This document shows, piece by piece, positions 47,706 to 58,151 of a stretch of DNA of 64,000 bases (its first letter is position 1; each line of letters opens with the position of its first letter). The notes below the pieces were generated by a model that did no database searches, was not told where the DNA came from, and saw nothing but the letters and a program-made list of their open reading frames with translations. The position numbers were made by a program, and so were the translations under genes. The stretch is from Camelus bactrianus (Eukaryota; Chordata; Mammalia; Artiodactyla; Camelidae): the NCBI RefSeq assembly GCF_048773025.1, contig NC_133544.1, positions 63,663,501 through 63,727,500 of the forward strand, read 5' to 3'.

Positions 47706-48284
47706 CATTTTGAATCTCTAGTGATGAAAGTTCGTTTAGGCCACGCTGATTTGGTCATCCAGGCCTTTCGAAAGATTAGTTGCCTTCTTACCTATTTGAT
47801 TCCAGTAAGAGTCACATATTTATATATTTACAAAATTTGTTTTTATAAAATGTACACATATAAAATATACAGATTAATAAAGTATATTCCTATATTTGCA
47901 AGATCTTTACAAATCAGCATGATGCCGGAAGAGGAAATGAATGGCTTTTACTGCAGTTTCAGATTTGATAATCTAACAATGAAGGAATTAGAAAACTGCT
48001 TCTGTTTTCCTGAAGTAAGTAGTTCGTTCCACACAGCTGTTTAGGACCACCTTGAAAAACGCTTTGTGATTTATTTTAACCCATGATACTAACATCATAC
48101 CGGGGAATCTCAGAGACCAATGTTCTTTTATACACTGAGTTGAAATATGGGAACATTTTTCATAGAAGGAGTTTTACACCAGAAGTTCTCAGCTGTGCCA
48201 CCGCAGTGCCTGCCTCCTTCCTGTCTGTGGTTCATGGGATTCTCCAAAGTCTCTGAGCAGGTGGCTGCCTTGGTGGAGCCCGAA

Positions 48285-48323
48285 GGTTTTTGATTAGCTT
48301 CTTCTGTCGTTTCTATTACCGTG
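48285..48323 (-). other. 23-RSS of TRDV1-like gene 1
   Basis: Heptamer CACGGTA (48317-48323, 5 of 7 with CAC kept), 23-base spacer, nonamer TCAAAAACC (48285-48293, 8 of 9). Confidence 0.85.
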
Positions 48324-48888
48324 GTAACGCCAGAGAGCACAGAAGTACTTTCCTGAGTCTGCCAGCTGTGAGGATGAGATGGTGAGGCTGATGGATTGCT
48401 TTGCCTTTTGGAAGTTCACAGAGTAGCGATCCCGCTTTGCGTTTGCCTTATCGTCATCCTGATAAATAAGGAAAGCCATCCCTCCGCTGGGACCCTGTTT
48501 GTACCAGTACAAAGTATACCTCAGCGCTGAGGCTTCATACGTGCAGTGCATGGTCACAGCTTGTCCTTCTTGTGCTGTTTCTGTGGTCTGAGTTTGGGTT
48601 ACTTTCGCAGCCATCCCAGATCCTATGGAAAAATGAGAAGACAGGGTCGTTCCTCTGAAATGTCTCATGGGTCATGAGGGCTAGATTAATTTCAGACACA
48701 AAGACAAAGAAAAGGATCGCATGGTGTTTCATCTCGCCACCTCTCTCCCCCCTGCAGACCCCCGCCAGGCACAACTTGCACAGCCCCATCCCTGAGCTCT
48801 AAGAGGAAGCTGAGACCACACGTACAGGGCCACACGTACCGAAGCCAAAGGAGGCCACGAATGCCCACAGCAGGCCAGGCAGGAGCAT
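48324..48888 (-). CDS. TRDV1: T-cell receptor delta V segment, TRDV1-like gene 1, intact
   Basis: The leader exon (48840-48888) reads [16 protein letters not shown] with a GTACGT donor. A 217-bp phase-1 intron leads to the V exon (48324-48622; acceptor TTCCATAG). Motifs are [29 protein letters not shown] (first Cys, CDR1), [15 protein letters not shown] (Trp), [18 protein letters not shown] (CDR2/FR3), [15 protein letters not shown] (second Cys). NAKxxRYSVNF, LTIS and DSxKYFCAL are shared with human TRDV1. No disruption is seen. Likely role is the variable domain of TCR delta chains. TRDV1 is known to be an expanded, multi-member subgroup in artiodactyls and its members intermix with TRAV genes, which fits its place here. 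Because the similar TRAV14/19 group exists, the subgroup call is good but not certain. Confidence 0.88.
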
Positions 48889-49516
48889 GACAGGAGGTCT
48901 TGTCCGGCTGAGATTTCTCTCGTTCTCACTCCAGCGGAGACCGGCCCTTCTCTGAGTGCTGGGAGCAGAGTCCTGGGGCTTTCACACGTTTCTGCCCCCG
49001 AAACAGGAAGTAACGTTCGTAAGGAGGGTGTCACAGTCAGTCTATTCAGAGACTGGAACATCCACCCACTGCAAACCACTGTTGTGTTTTGATGTCTTTT
49101 CAGGGCAATACCTTTGAAAGATGGCATTGTATTCAGCAAGGTACAGGAATGAGTTTAATTATCTTTTTGCTATTGAGTTCTTGCTTAAAACCATTGTGAT
49201 CAGAGACTATATTCCAAGTGATTGAAATCCTTTGAAATTGATTAAGCTGTGCTTTAAGATCCAGAATAGAGTCAACTTTGATAAATATTCCGTGTGCATT
49301 TGAAAATAATCTGTGTTTTGTTGTCTTGGGGTAAATTTGGTAAAGGATAGTAAATGTGTGTTGTAAATAAGAATATTTTCCCTGTGTTTTTACTGCAAGA
49401 TGAGTGTTAATGCCTGCCACCAGGCTTGTGTATTTGTTCATTGACTTTTTAAATCAACAAATGATACTAGTTTAATTCTTCTGACTAACTCTACTGTTTC
49501 ATGTTTGATACATTTT

Positions 49517-49642
49517 TTAAACATTTTTTAAAATGAGTTATAGTCATTTTACAATGTTGTGTCAAATTCCAGTGTAGAGCACAATTTTTCAGTTATACAT
49601 GAACATACATATGTTCATTGTCACATTTTTTTTCCTGTTGTG
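49517..49642 (-). mobile_element. Short L1 insertion with clean target-site duplication
   Basis: L1 3' end text ('caaattccagtgtagagcac') in antisense, about 126 bp, flanked by the 17-base direct repeat CATGTTTGATACATTTT at 49500-49516 and 49643-49659. A severely 5'-truncated, relatively recent insertion. Confidence 0.9.
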
Positions 49643-49839
49643 CATGTTTGATACATTTTGAAGCTATGCTATTCAGCGCGTATAAAAACAGAATTGTGCT
49701 ACCTTCTGGTAGATTGTAGATTTGATCATTTTGAGTATTGCTCTGTATCTGTCGTAACAGTTCCCAGTTTGATGTCTATTTTATCCCATATTAATGTAGC
49801 TAGTAGCTTTTTTTTTGATTAGGGAATCCAAAAGTCTTG

Positions 49840-50245
49840 CTATCCACATGCAAAAGAAAGAAATTGTCTCTTTTGACCTCCCACCACATTAAAGAATTAA
49901 CCTGAAATGGAAATGGATCAATGACCTCAATGTACAAATTAAACCTATAAAAGTCTTAGAAGAAAACATAGGTGTAAGTCTTTATGACATTGGATTGGCA
50001 ATGGCTTTTAAAACATGACATCAAAGCAGAAGTAACTAAAGAAAAAAATAGATGAATTATACTTTATCAAAATTCAAAGCTTTGAAAAATACTGCCTCAA
50101 ACAATACTATCAAGAAAGTGAAAAAAAGAAGCCTCAGAAAGGGAGAAACTGTTTGTAACCCATGTATCTGTTAAGGGTTGAGTATACAGAATACATAAAG
50201 AATACTGGCAAGCTAACAATAAAGAGATGAATGACCCAAACTAAG
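49840..50245 (+). mobile_element. L1 ORF2 fragment
   Basis: 'agtcttagaagaaaacatag', 'tacagaatacataaagaata' and 'gctaacaataaagagatgaa' are L1 ORF2 text on the plus strand, with indels. Confidence 0.7.
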
Positions 50246-50439
50246 TTTTAATTTTAACAGAATTTTAACAGGCTGCTGGGGACTGTAGGGATACATTAAC
50301 ATTACTTTCCTGTGTACTCTCTATATAGCTTCACTCTGTACCCTTTTGTATAATTTTAAATTTTATACCACATGTATTTATTATTTATCCAAAAATCCAA
50401 GAATAATATTTATTGAGTTTTTTTTCACTGTGAACCAAC

Positions 50440-51070
50440 TAATTAGATGGTTGGAATTCCATGCCCCCACCCCCACCCAAGGGATGGGGAGAGGGGCTGG
50501 AGGTTGAGCCAATCACCAATGGCCAATGATGTAATCAGTTATGACTCTGTGATGAAGCCTCCCTAAAAGCCCCCAACACTGGGTTCATAGAGGTTCTTGC
50601 GTGGTGAACACATGGAGGTGATGGGAGAGTGGGACATGGAGACGGCATGGAAGCTCTGCAGCCCTCCTGCACACGTTGCCCTATGCATTCTTCCATCTGG
50701 TGGTTCCTGAGTCATATCCTTTTATAATAATACAGTGATCTCATGAGTAAAGTGCTTCTCTGACTTCTGTGAACTGCCCTACCAAATTAATTGAAATTGA
50801 GAAGGAGGTCGTGGGAACACCCGAGCTGTAGGTAGTCAGACAGAACAAGTAACAGACAAGTAGCAACCTGTACTTGCATCGTGAATTGGAGCGAGTTGTT
50901 GGAAACTCCAACTGGTTGGGACTGTAGTCTGAAGCGAGGGAAGGGGCGGGAGGAGGCAGGGTTGTAGGACTGAGCGCTAAGCTGTGGGATGTGTTATCTC
51001 CGGGTAGATAATGTCAGCATTGAGATGAACTGAAGGACCCAGCTGGTGTCCAGAAAATTGCTTGTTGTGT
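50440..51070 (+). mobile_element. Fossil retroviral LTR, family not assigned
   Basis: The order 'aatcaccaatggccaatgat', 'gtggtgaacacatggaggtg', 'ccctatgcattcttccatct', a TATA/polyA-like 'ccttttataataatac' and 'gctaagctgtgggatgtgtt' is that of a widespread placental ERV LTR which I recognise but cannot name with certainty. It is old, diverged and non-coding. Confidence 0.55.
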
Positions 51071-51079
51071 GGAAATTAC

Positions 51080-51490
51080 CCCAACCACATGCTTGTTGGA
51101 ATTGGGTCCAGGAACCCAAAAGGAACTATGTTCCCCAAAAGACTGAGTTGAGCAGGTATAAAAACTGAAATAATCAAGTATAATTTCTACATGCTGTCCT
51201 TCATATGTTGCTTTTCTATGACACACTGCATGGGGCAATAACAGAAATGTGATCGTTTCTGAGGAGTACGGGCTTTACACGTGGTCCTATGTGGTCCCTG
51301 CACCACCTGTGAGGGACTTCTTGCTGGAATGAATTCAACCACTTCCTTTCTAGAGCTTATCTTACACGCTTAACCACCAGCTGCTTACAAAAATGTCTGG
51401 GTAAGGTTTGAGAGTCTTCCCTGCAAATATGGAGAAAACATTTGCGTCTGGTTGTGTTCTGAGCGTTTTGTAAATTCCTCTTTCACATTT
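51080..51490. other. Intergenic, no gene recognised
   Basis: I see nothing beyond the flank of the LTR fossil. Confidence 0.4.
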
Positions 51491-51494
51491 TTTT

Positions 51495-51725
51495 TTTTCT
51501 AGCAAGCTCCCTAGGATGACAGAAATATGTTGCAGGGTGTTCTAGTTCTGATGGTGATGTGATGAGCCTGATCATTTTTGTTGCTTTCAAGAATTTCACA
51601 AAAATTTGACCCTCTGTTACACTGGTTCCTCCCCTTGGGAGGACTTTTATGCCAACACAATCCATAACATCCAATCCTGGTGTCATCTGAACAGTCTAGT
51701 TCCAGAATCTCACACTCCTGCCTAG
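51495..51725 (-). pseudogene. V-segment remnant (TRAV14/38/TRDV1-like group)
   Basis: On the minus strand LELDCSDDTRIGCYGLC then WHKSPPKG parallels the 'LDCTYDTS..YGLYWYKQPPSG' of this V group (first Cys and Trp). In another frame VKFLKATKMIRLITSPSELE and HPATYFC parallel 'VNFQKATKSISLTISPSQLEDSATYFC'. Frames are broken at least once, CDR2 is compressed and no RSS is recognisable after the Cys. It is a dead V segment, older than the duplication carrying the TRDV1-like genes. Confidence 0.72.
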
Positions 51726-51739
51726 ATATTATTGGCAGA

Positions 51740-52460
51740 ATAGCATTTTGGGGGCATGCTGGCTATTGTAGACAGGACAAATAACAAGCTTGAGTCCCTG
51801 AGCTGAGTGGTAAGGAACTTGCCCAGAACTTCTAGAGCAGGAGTTAACTTTCAGTCAAGGCAGGAGTCAAATTCGGTTTCCTTTCGCCCTCCTTCTTATT
51901 TTCCTGGAATGTTTGTCACAGTTGGCCATTGTTCGTCTCTTCTGCCCCCAAACTCCCCGACATCCCCCCCAAGTCAAGACTATCCTTAGGCTCACCATTA
52001 GCAACAGTTGCTACCAAGGAAGACAGAGGCTATCAATGCCCATAATTTGTTGAGAAGCCATGTTGGCATCTCTGTCTCTAGGAAACTATTTCCTGCTCTG
52101 AGCCTGTTCAGTCTTCTTTGGTTTTGTATAAAGCTCCACCTAGAACTGTTGGAAGTGGGCGACACAGCTGTCTCTGGCTCTCAAAAGGGGCTTCCCAGGA
52201 TGGGAGATGACTCAATTCCTGTCCTCAGGAAGCTGTCATCCTCTCCTGACTCTCCTAGCTTTAATCACACACTCCCAGGATAACTGCAACTCCAATATCA
52301 CTATACTTGCAGAAGCGTCTCCATCCCTGGATTCCTGAAAATGTCCTGTTACCCTTGCACACTTGAAACACTTTCCCCTTTGTAGCTAAGAGAAAGTGAA
52401 CAAGTCTCCTGTCTGAGCTACTAATTTTTTTTGTAACATTGAGCTCTGTCTGCTTTTGAT
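51740..52460. other. Intergenic, no gene recognised
   Basis: Short open stretches only and no V signal. Confidence 0.4.
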
Positions 52461-52464
52461 TTTA

Positions 52465-53500
52465 GTCTTTTTTAAAGCTGCTTTATTGAGGCACACTTGA
52501 CATCTAATACATTGCATATATTTAAAAGGTTCAATTAGATCATTCTGACAGGGGCATACAAGTGTGGAATCATTATCCAAATGAAGAGAAAGACCATATG
52601 CACCACCCAAAAGTTCCCTCGTGGACCTCCTTCATCATCTCTCCAGTATCCCTCCCACCACATCCCTCAAACCCTTATTCAGTCCCAGGTAATCACTAGC
52701 CTGCCTTCTCTTCTTGTAGATCAGGGTGCATTTCTCCAGTTTTATGTAAATAGAGTCATAGAGTATGTGCTTTCTCTTGCCTGGTTTCTTTCAGCACGTT
52801 TATTTTGAGATTCACCCACGTTGCTGTATTTCTCAGTCCTTTTAACTGCTGGGCAGCATTCCATTGTGTAGCTATCCCTCAGTTTATTTATGTATGCACT
52901 TGTTGATGGACTTTTGGGTTATTTCCAATTATTATTTTCGAGACTATTATGAACACTCATATATAAGTGTATGGATATAATCTTTTATGTCTTTTGGGCT
53001 AATACGTAGAGGTGGAATTGCTGGGTTATACGATGGGTGCATGGTTAATTTTTTAAGAAACAGTGAAACTGAGTGATCAGACCATGTACATTCCCAGCAG
53101 CAGCGTGTAAGTGCTCCAGGTGCTCCGAAACCGCACCCAGACTTGGGATGGTCAGGCATTGTAATGTGAGCCATCCTAGTAGGGATGTAGCGGTCTCTCA
53201 TTGTTTAAATTTTCATTTCCCTCATGGTAATGATGCTGAGCATTTTTTCACGTGCTTATATACCAGACAGGGGCTTTCTTTGGTGAAGTATTCAAATATT
53301 TGGCCCATTTAAAAACTGAGTGTTTGCCTTCTTATTAAGTTGTGAGAGATTTGTATATTCTAGATACAGGTCTTTTGTGAGGTATATATTTTGCAAAGAT
53401 TTTCTTCTGGTCTGTGGCATTCGTTTCTATTTTTTCTACCAGTGTCTTTTAAAGAGCAAGCAATTTTAATATTATGAAGTTCAGTGTATTGATTTTTCAA
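52465..53500 (-). mobile_element. L1 3' half, antisense, degraded
   Basis: 'tgctttattgaggcacactt', 'cagcattccattgtgtagct', 'ggaattgctgggttata' and 'tggcccatttaaaaactgag' are antisense L1 3' UTR and ORF2 C-terminus. Many frame breaks. Confidence 0.8.
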
Positions 53501-53880
53501 AAAATACCCCCACACTTTATTGAGGCACGAGTGCCATACGAAATGCTGTACATATATAATGTATTCAAGCTGATAACTTGAAAGAAAAGTATGCTATGAC
53601 CCTGAGCAATGCCATAAACATATTGATCACTTCCGAAGTTTTTTCCTGCTCTAATTTAAAATTATTATTTTTGATTTCTGGTGATAAGAACTAACATAAC
53701 ATATACTCTCTTAAAAAATTTAAAGTATACAATACAATGTCGTTAACTGTAGGCACAATGTGTACAGTAGATCTCCAGGGTTTATGAATTTACTCATCTT
53801 GCATAACTGAAACTTTCTACCCTTTGACCAATATCTCCTAGATCTTCTAGCAATGGATTTTCTCAATCTGAGTTTATATG
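53501..53880 (-). mobile_element. Second L1 3' UTR fragment, antisense
   Basis: 'cactttattgaggcacgagt' restarts an L1 3' UTR next to the previous fragment, so two LINE tails abut. Confidence 0.6.
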
Positions 53881-53889
53881 GAAATGTCT

Positions 53890-54195
53890 TTTTTTAACTT
53901 CTGAAGGGAACATTCCCCTAGAATCTTCTAAAATGTGTGTATCACTTAGAAGACTGTCACAGGTGCTGAGATGAGGATGGGCACGAGTTTCCTTGCAAGC
54001 ATTTTAGTTCCTTCTATAATGTAAGCTCTCCTTTTTCATCCTCTTTGCTCCTTTCATTCTTTCCTTCTGGATGGCCTCGCTGTCTTCTCTTTCCTTTTTC
54101 CTTTTTTCTCCTTTTCTTTTCTTCTTCTCTTTGGCTTCTGCTCATTCTTGTGCAGTGCACCCTTTACATGGCTGCTGCTGCTTCCCTTCCTCACC
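53890..54195. other. Pyrimidine-rich intergenic stretch
   Basis: A CTT-rich stretch (54.03-54.15 kb) gives artificial Lys/Arg-rich or Ser/Phe-rich open frames. It is not coding. Confidence 0.5.
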
Positions 54196-54198
54196 AAG

Positions 54199-54237
54199 GA
54201 CATATTGCGCAGGTGCAGCCCTGTCTGTCCCAGTGTG
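54199..54237 (-). other. TRAV26-2 RSS, weak nonamer
   Basis: Heptamer CACACTG (54231-54237, 6 of 7). At 23-base spacing the nonamer reads CAATATGTC (54199-54207, 3 of 9), and at 24 bases it is 4 of 9. Recombination should be inefficient. Confidence 0.65.
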
Positions 54238-55030
54238 CCTCTCTCAGGGCACAGTAGTACACAGCGCTTTCTCTCAGGGTGACCTGGGGCAGGACCAAGC
54301 TGCTGGACTTTCTGTCTATTGCGATGCTCAGAGAGGCCATGTTGTTGGTCACGTTGTTTTTCAGACCGTGAATCAGGTACTCGGGACCCTGGTGAGGAAT
54401 CTGTCGATACCAATATATGTACTCATTTCCACTGATTGTGGCGTGGTCACAGGGCAAGGCCACAGGCTCTTCCTCAGTGCTCTCCACTGAAGTGGGCTGT
54501 GTGGTCTTAGCGTCTCCCAGTGTGCCTGGGGAGTTGAGAAATAGTAGATTATCTCTGGAACCACAAATCTGGTGCACCCAAAAGGCAGGTTCCTAAACAC
54601 TCCCAGAACTCCCCTCTTCAGCCCTACCCCGTACCTGAATATTTTTCTGTGTTGAATAGGACATGCAAAATATTGCCGGTGGTTATTATTGAGCTAACCA
54701 GTGCCACAAGGCCAAATATAAATTGCTGTCTTTCACAACCCTTGAACCCCTAAAACTCCTTATAGCCTGAGAGCTGCGAGGCTCAAGAGATCTTCTGTAG
54801 GTAGTGGATGTGATCAGCCTCTCACAATGATGATCATACTGTCTAGAGAAACACATAGACATCTAGAAACACACAGATGCAAATTCTTTCCCACAGCCTG
54901 GTGAAGCACAGTGGGAGAAGGGAAAGCAGCAGTCACCCGTCCTTTGTCTTTAGCCACGAAAGTCATTCTCTCTTAGGTCCAGATCACTTACCCAAAGTCA
55001 GGGAAAAGCTATCCGTGGCAGCAGTCTCAT
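54238..55030 (-). pseudogene. TRAV26-2: T-cell receptor alpha V segment TRAV26-2, leader broken
   Basis: The V exon (54238-54525; acceptor ACTCCCCAG) is open: GDAKTTQPTSVESTEEEPV, LPCDHATISGNEYIYWYRQI (first Cys and Trp), GPEYLIHGLKNNVTNNMASL, SAVYYCALRE (second Cys). This matches human TRAV26-2 block by block (ISGNEYVYWYRQIHSQGP). The intron is 466 bp. The only leader-like exon is 54992-55030, from ATG to a GTAAGT donor. It is 39 bases, one fewer than needed to keep phase 1. Its ATG frame runs into TGA within the exon, and the frame that would join the V exon has no ATG. A one-base loss in the CTTTTCCC run of the leader explains this. I therefore call it a pseudogene with an intact V domain. 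A different, unseen leader or a sequencing error are alternatives. Confidence 0.82.
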
Positions 55031-55039
55031 AGTTCAAGT

Positions 55040-57250
55040 CCCAGGTCTCAGAGCTCAGGATCTGTGTCCGGTCCTAGGTTGGGGGAGGTCCTGAGTACCA
55101 AAACAGCAGCCACGCACCCAGCCCCACCCCAGGCAGCTTTCAGCGTGGGTGTTCCTCAGCCACGTGTCAGCTAGAGTCAGAGCAGTCTCTGGCTTGGGTC
55201 TACTCCCACCCGCAGGATTAAACATTAATCTAAAAAGAGGATAAGAACGTTTAACCAACATCTAATCCCAATTCAGAAGGTTTACACTGAGATTATTTTC
55301 AAGGTTCAAACTGAAATAGGCTATATCTGCGTGAGTCTGGTTGAGTACAATCACCCACAAAGAGATTATCCACCCCTCACTTGTGGGACAAGGGACAACC
55401 CGCCCCATTGGTGGTCTGATGCTCCACTGAGCTGGTCTGACATGTCTTTTCATCCAGGAAACCTAGGTAACACCCTGGGCTCTACTGGGAAGAGATCTCT
55501 GTCTATTCCCAGCCAGGGCAAATAAGTCTCAGGAGCAGCAATATATAATTCAACTTCAAAACCTAGAAACTTCTTTGTGGTCTAAAAAAAAATTACCATA
55601 AACTGAGTTAGAACTCAAATGACACCGTAGAAGAAAATATTTGCAACAAATATGACAAAATCAACTTTATAGTTGTGTAATATCACTGCTCTCAGTCTGA
55701 TGGGAAACGATAAAATTACAGTCTGGCCTGAAAGCCAAGTCACCTGGTAATCAGGTGTCCTGCATCAGCTCCCGGAATGATGCCCTAAGCGTTTTCCAGG
55801 TGGACATGGTTGGATGCTTCTGGTCTTGATACAGGAACTGATGACTGAGTGGTACTTACTCTTATTCCACGGAACCCTTTTTAACACAATTTCTCATCTC
55901 CTTGCTCATGCCCAGGAGTGTTATGCAGGCACTGAGGACTAAGGAGTAAAGAAGAAAAGGACGAGATGGGAAAAGAAGATTTGGGAAGGGAAATGCAATG
56001 AAGCTATTGCGTAAGAGAGATGGAAATAAACACAAAGGGATTTCTCCAGTTCTTCTCAGAAGTGGGAATTATTACAGAAATGGAATGGAATAAAATACAA
56101 AGGACTCATCCTTCTCTGCTACAGTAAGCTTTTTACTCCACTATAGGAACAAATGTTTGGCCATTTAAAATTAAACTATTAATCACCTCTCTCTTTTTTC
56201 CCCTGAGGGGTCAGCTCTTTGCTGTGCACTTGGGAAGGGGCTTAACCATGTGAGATTATGAAGTCCAAGGTGATGAAGGGGATGAAATTAAATTCTTTGC
56301 ACATCTCAGTGATAACCCTTCACTCGCCCTAAAAAGACGTTCGGTTTGCAGCTGTAACAGCCCCCTCTTGTGACTCTGCCTATGAACTGCTTTCCTTTGA
56401 ACCTGGAATCAAGTCTGTCATCAACCTTTCAAGCCTTGTTTCCGCCTAAGAATAGCTCTCTCACAGATGCTCCCTCCTGCCCTCTAGTGGCAGTGAAGAG
56501 CTCCCTATCACAGTACTCTGAACTATTTTCAATCACTTGGGGATTTTAGAACACATTTCTGTGATATTTTTCTCATAGAAATAGTTCTAAATCCCCCTCA
56601 CTACTTTCCCCAGTGTCTTCCACTTCTCCTGTTGGAAGGCAGTTCCCAAAGCACACATTATTCAACGTGTAGCATAGGATTTGGACAGACTAAGCCCTTA
56701 ATGCTTACTAATTTTGTTGTGTGACGGAATTATTGCATACTAGGAGAAGTTATATGGAATGGCTTTCAAAAATATTCCAATCAGAAGCTTCTAATTTTCT
56801 GGAAAGCAAACTGAACAACAGTATCCAGCAGTGAGGGTAAAGGCAAGAGTCGACCTTCAGGCAAAATTCAAATAAACGGCACAGCAGCTCTCACTCCCCA
56901 CCCTCCAGGCAAGGGGGAGTCTGCAAATCCAGGACAGGGAAAGCCTGGTTGTGAGACTGTGGCAGTCTGTGGCATGGTGGTCAGGTAGTCCTCGTTAATT
57001 CAATAAATATTCAGTGTGCATCTACTGTGTGGCAGATCATAAAGTAAGAATAGTAATTCAAGGCTGGTATAAATACATAAATGAAAGAAATATTGGGATC
57101 GCTAAACGAAATATGACAAGTAAGAGTCATTATGTCACTAGTCACATAACACAAAGGTCAGCTCACATTTCCACCGTTTGTCTAGAGTGCATTACTGCAA
57201 CGTTCAGATGGTATGGACAATCCAGACGCAGTACAGAGAGCAAGAAATTG
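55040..57250. other. Intergenic, no gene recognised
   Basis: Contains the strongest free-standing CTCF-like motif (56476-56490) and an L2-like remnant near 57.0 kb. I looked for a V remnant within 300 bp downstream of the motif and found none. Confidence 0.4.
56476..56490 (-). promoter_or_regulatory. CTCF-core-like motif, not close to a V gene
   Basis: The minus strand reads CCACTAGAGGGCAGG, 14 of 15 to the CTCF core. It is about 1.45 kb upstream of the TRAV26-2 leader and points toward it. A weaker related string ('cagccccctcttgtgac') lies at 56.36 kb. Confidence 0.5.
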
Positions 57251-57254
57251 TGGC

Positions 57255-57490
57255 CCTTTTGGTTTTGTTTGTTTATTTCTACATAATAGCTTCATTGAGA
57301 TACATTCATATACAATTCATTCATTTAAATCGTACAATTCGATGGTTTTATATTCTCAGAGTTGTGCAGCCATCACCACAATCAAGTTTCGAACATGTCA
57401 TGATCTCTAAAAGGAACCCAGACCCACGAGCAGTTACTCATCATTTTTCCCCATGAAACTCCCTCTAAACAAGCACTGATCTATTCTGTC
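57255..57490 (-). mobile_element. L1 3' UTR fragment, antisense
   Basis: 'tagcttcattgagatacatt' and 'gttgtgcagccatcaccaca' are L1 3' UTR text in antisense. Confidence 0.7.
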
Positions 57491-57491
57491 T

Positions 57492-57830
57492 CTGTCTTAG
57501 TCCGCTTGGACTGCTGTGACAACTTACCGCAGCCCTAGTGCCTTATAAACAGCGGAAATGTATTTCACACCCTTCTGGAAGCTGGGAAGTTGAAGAGCAG
57601 GACTCTGGCAGTTTTGGTGTCTGGTGAGGGCTCTCTTTCTGGTTCATAGCTGGTACCTTCTTGCTGCCTCCTCGCATAGCAGAAGGGGCAAAGGATCTCT
57701 CTGGAGCCTCTTTCCTAAGAGCACTAATTTCAGAGGAGCCATATTGATGTGGTCCACTCAGGTCAGCCTCCCGAGGCAGAGAGCAAGGAGGAGAAAGATG
57801 GAGAGTGTATATGAGAGGCAAATGGAACAC
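57492..57830 (-). mobile_element. Fossil LTR fragment, ERVL-MaLR (MLT1-like)
   Basis: 'ccttataaacagcggaaatg', 'ggtgtctggtgagggctctc' and 'gcatagcagaaggggcaaag' are MaLR LTR text in reverse. Only part of an LTR is present. Old, broken and non-coding. Confidence 0.6.
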
Positions 57831-58007
57831 TTTAGCTGGTGGTCTGTGTCTAGTCGCCCATTCTTTCACTCATACCACAGTTTTAATTTCATAGGCTTAA
57901 TGTTTAAGGTAGAGAAAGTCCTCCTCCTTGCTTTTTAAATTTCAGAGTGTTTTGAATAGTCGACCCTTTAACAATCATATATTTTAGAACTGCCTTTTCC
58001 ATTTTCA

Positions 58008-58033
58008 CACACACACACATACAGACACACACA
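58008..58033. repeat. (CA)n microsatellite
   Basis: A short interrupted CA run. Confidence 0.85.
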
Positions 58034-58151
58034 GTTGAGACTGATGGAGATGTCACCGAATCTATTTACCAATGTGAGAGAATTGACATTTCTGCCTGAT
58101 ACATATTGTATTTCATGAGCGTGGTGTGTTCTCCCACTTATTTACAAGTGT

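Larger units (their letters stand above)
46000..49440. repeat. Duplicated block, copy 1 (carries TRDV1-like gene 1)
   Basis: From 'aaaatgttgaataaacattac'-like text at about 46.0 kb to at least 49.4 kb this block matches 60.385-64.0 kb in the same orientation, including the V gene, its leader, intron, RSS and flanks. Offset between V genes is 14,575 bp. Copy 1 keeps about 555 bp (46.23-46.78 kb) that copy 2 lacks. Confidence 0.9.

Noticed and set aside
48729-49139. 136-codon open frame across the TRDV1-like leader (also at 63304-63714)
   Set aside because: It is in a different frame from the leader peptide and simply overlaps the leader exon.
54054-54413. Lys/Arg-rich 119-codon open frame
   Set aside because: A shadow of the CTT-rich stretch and an alternative frame of the TRAV26-2 V exon.
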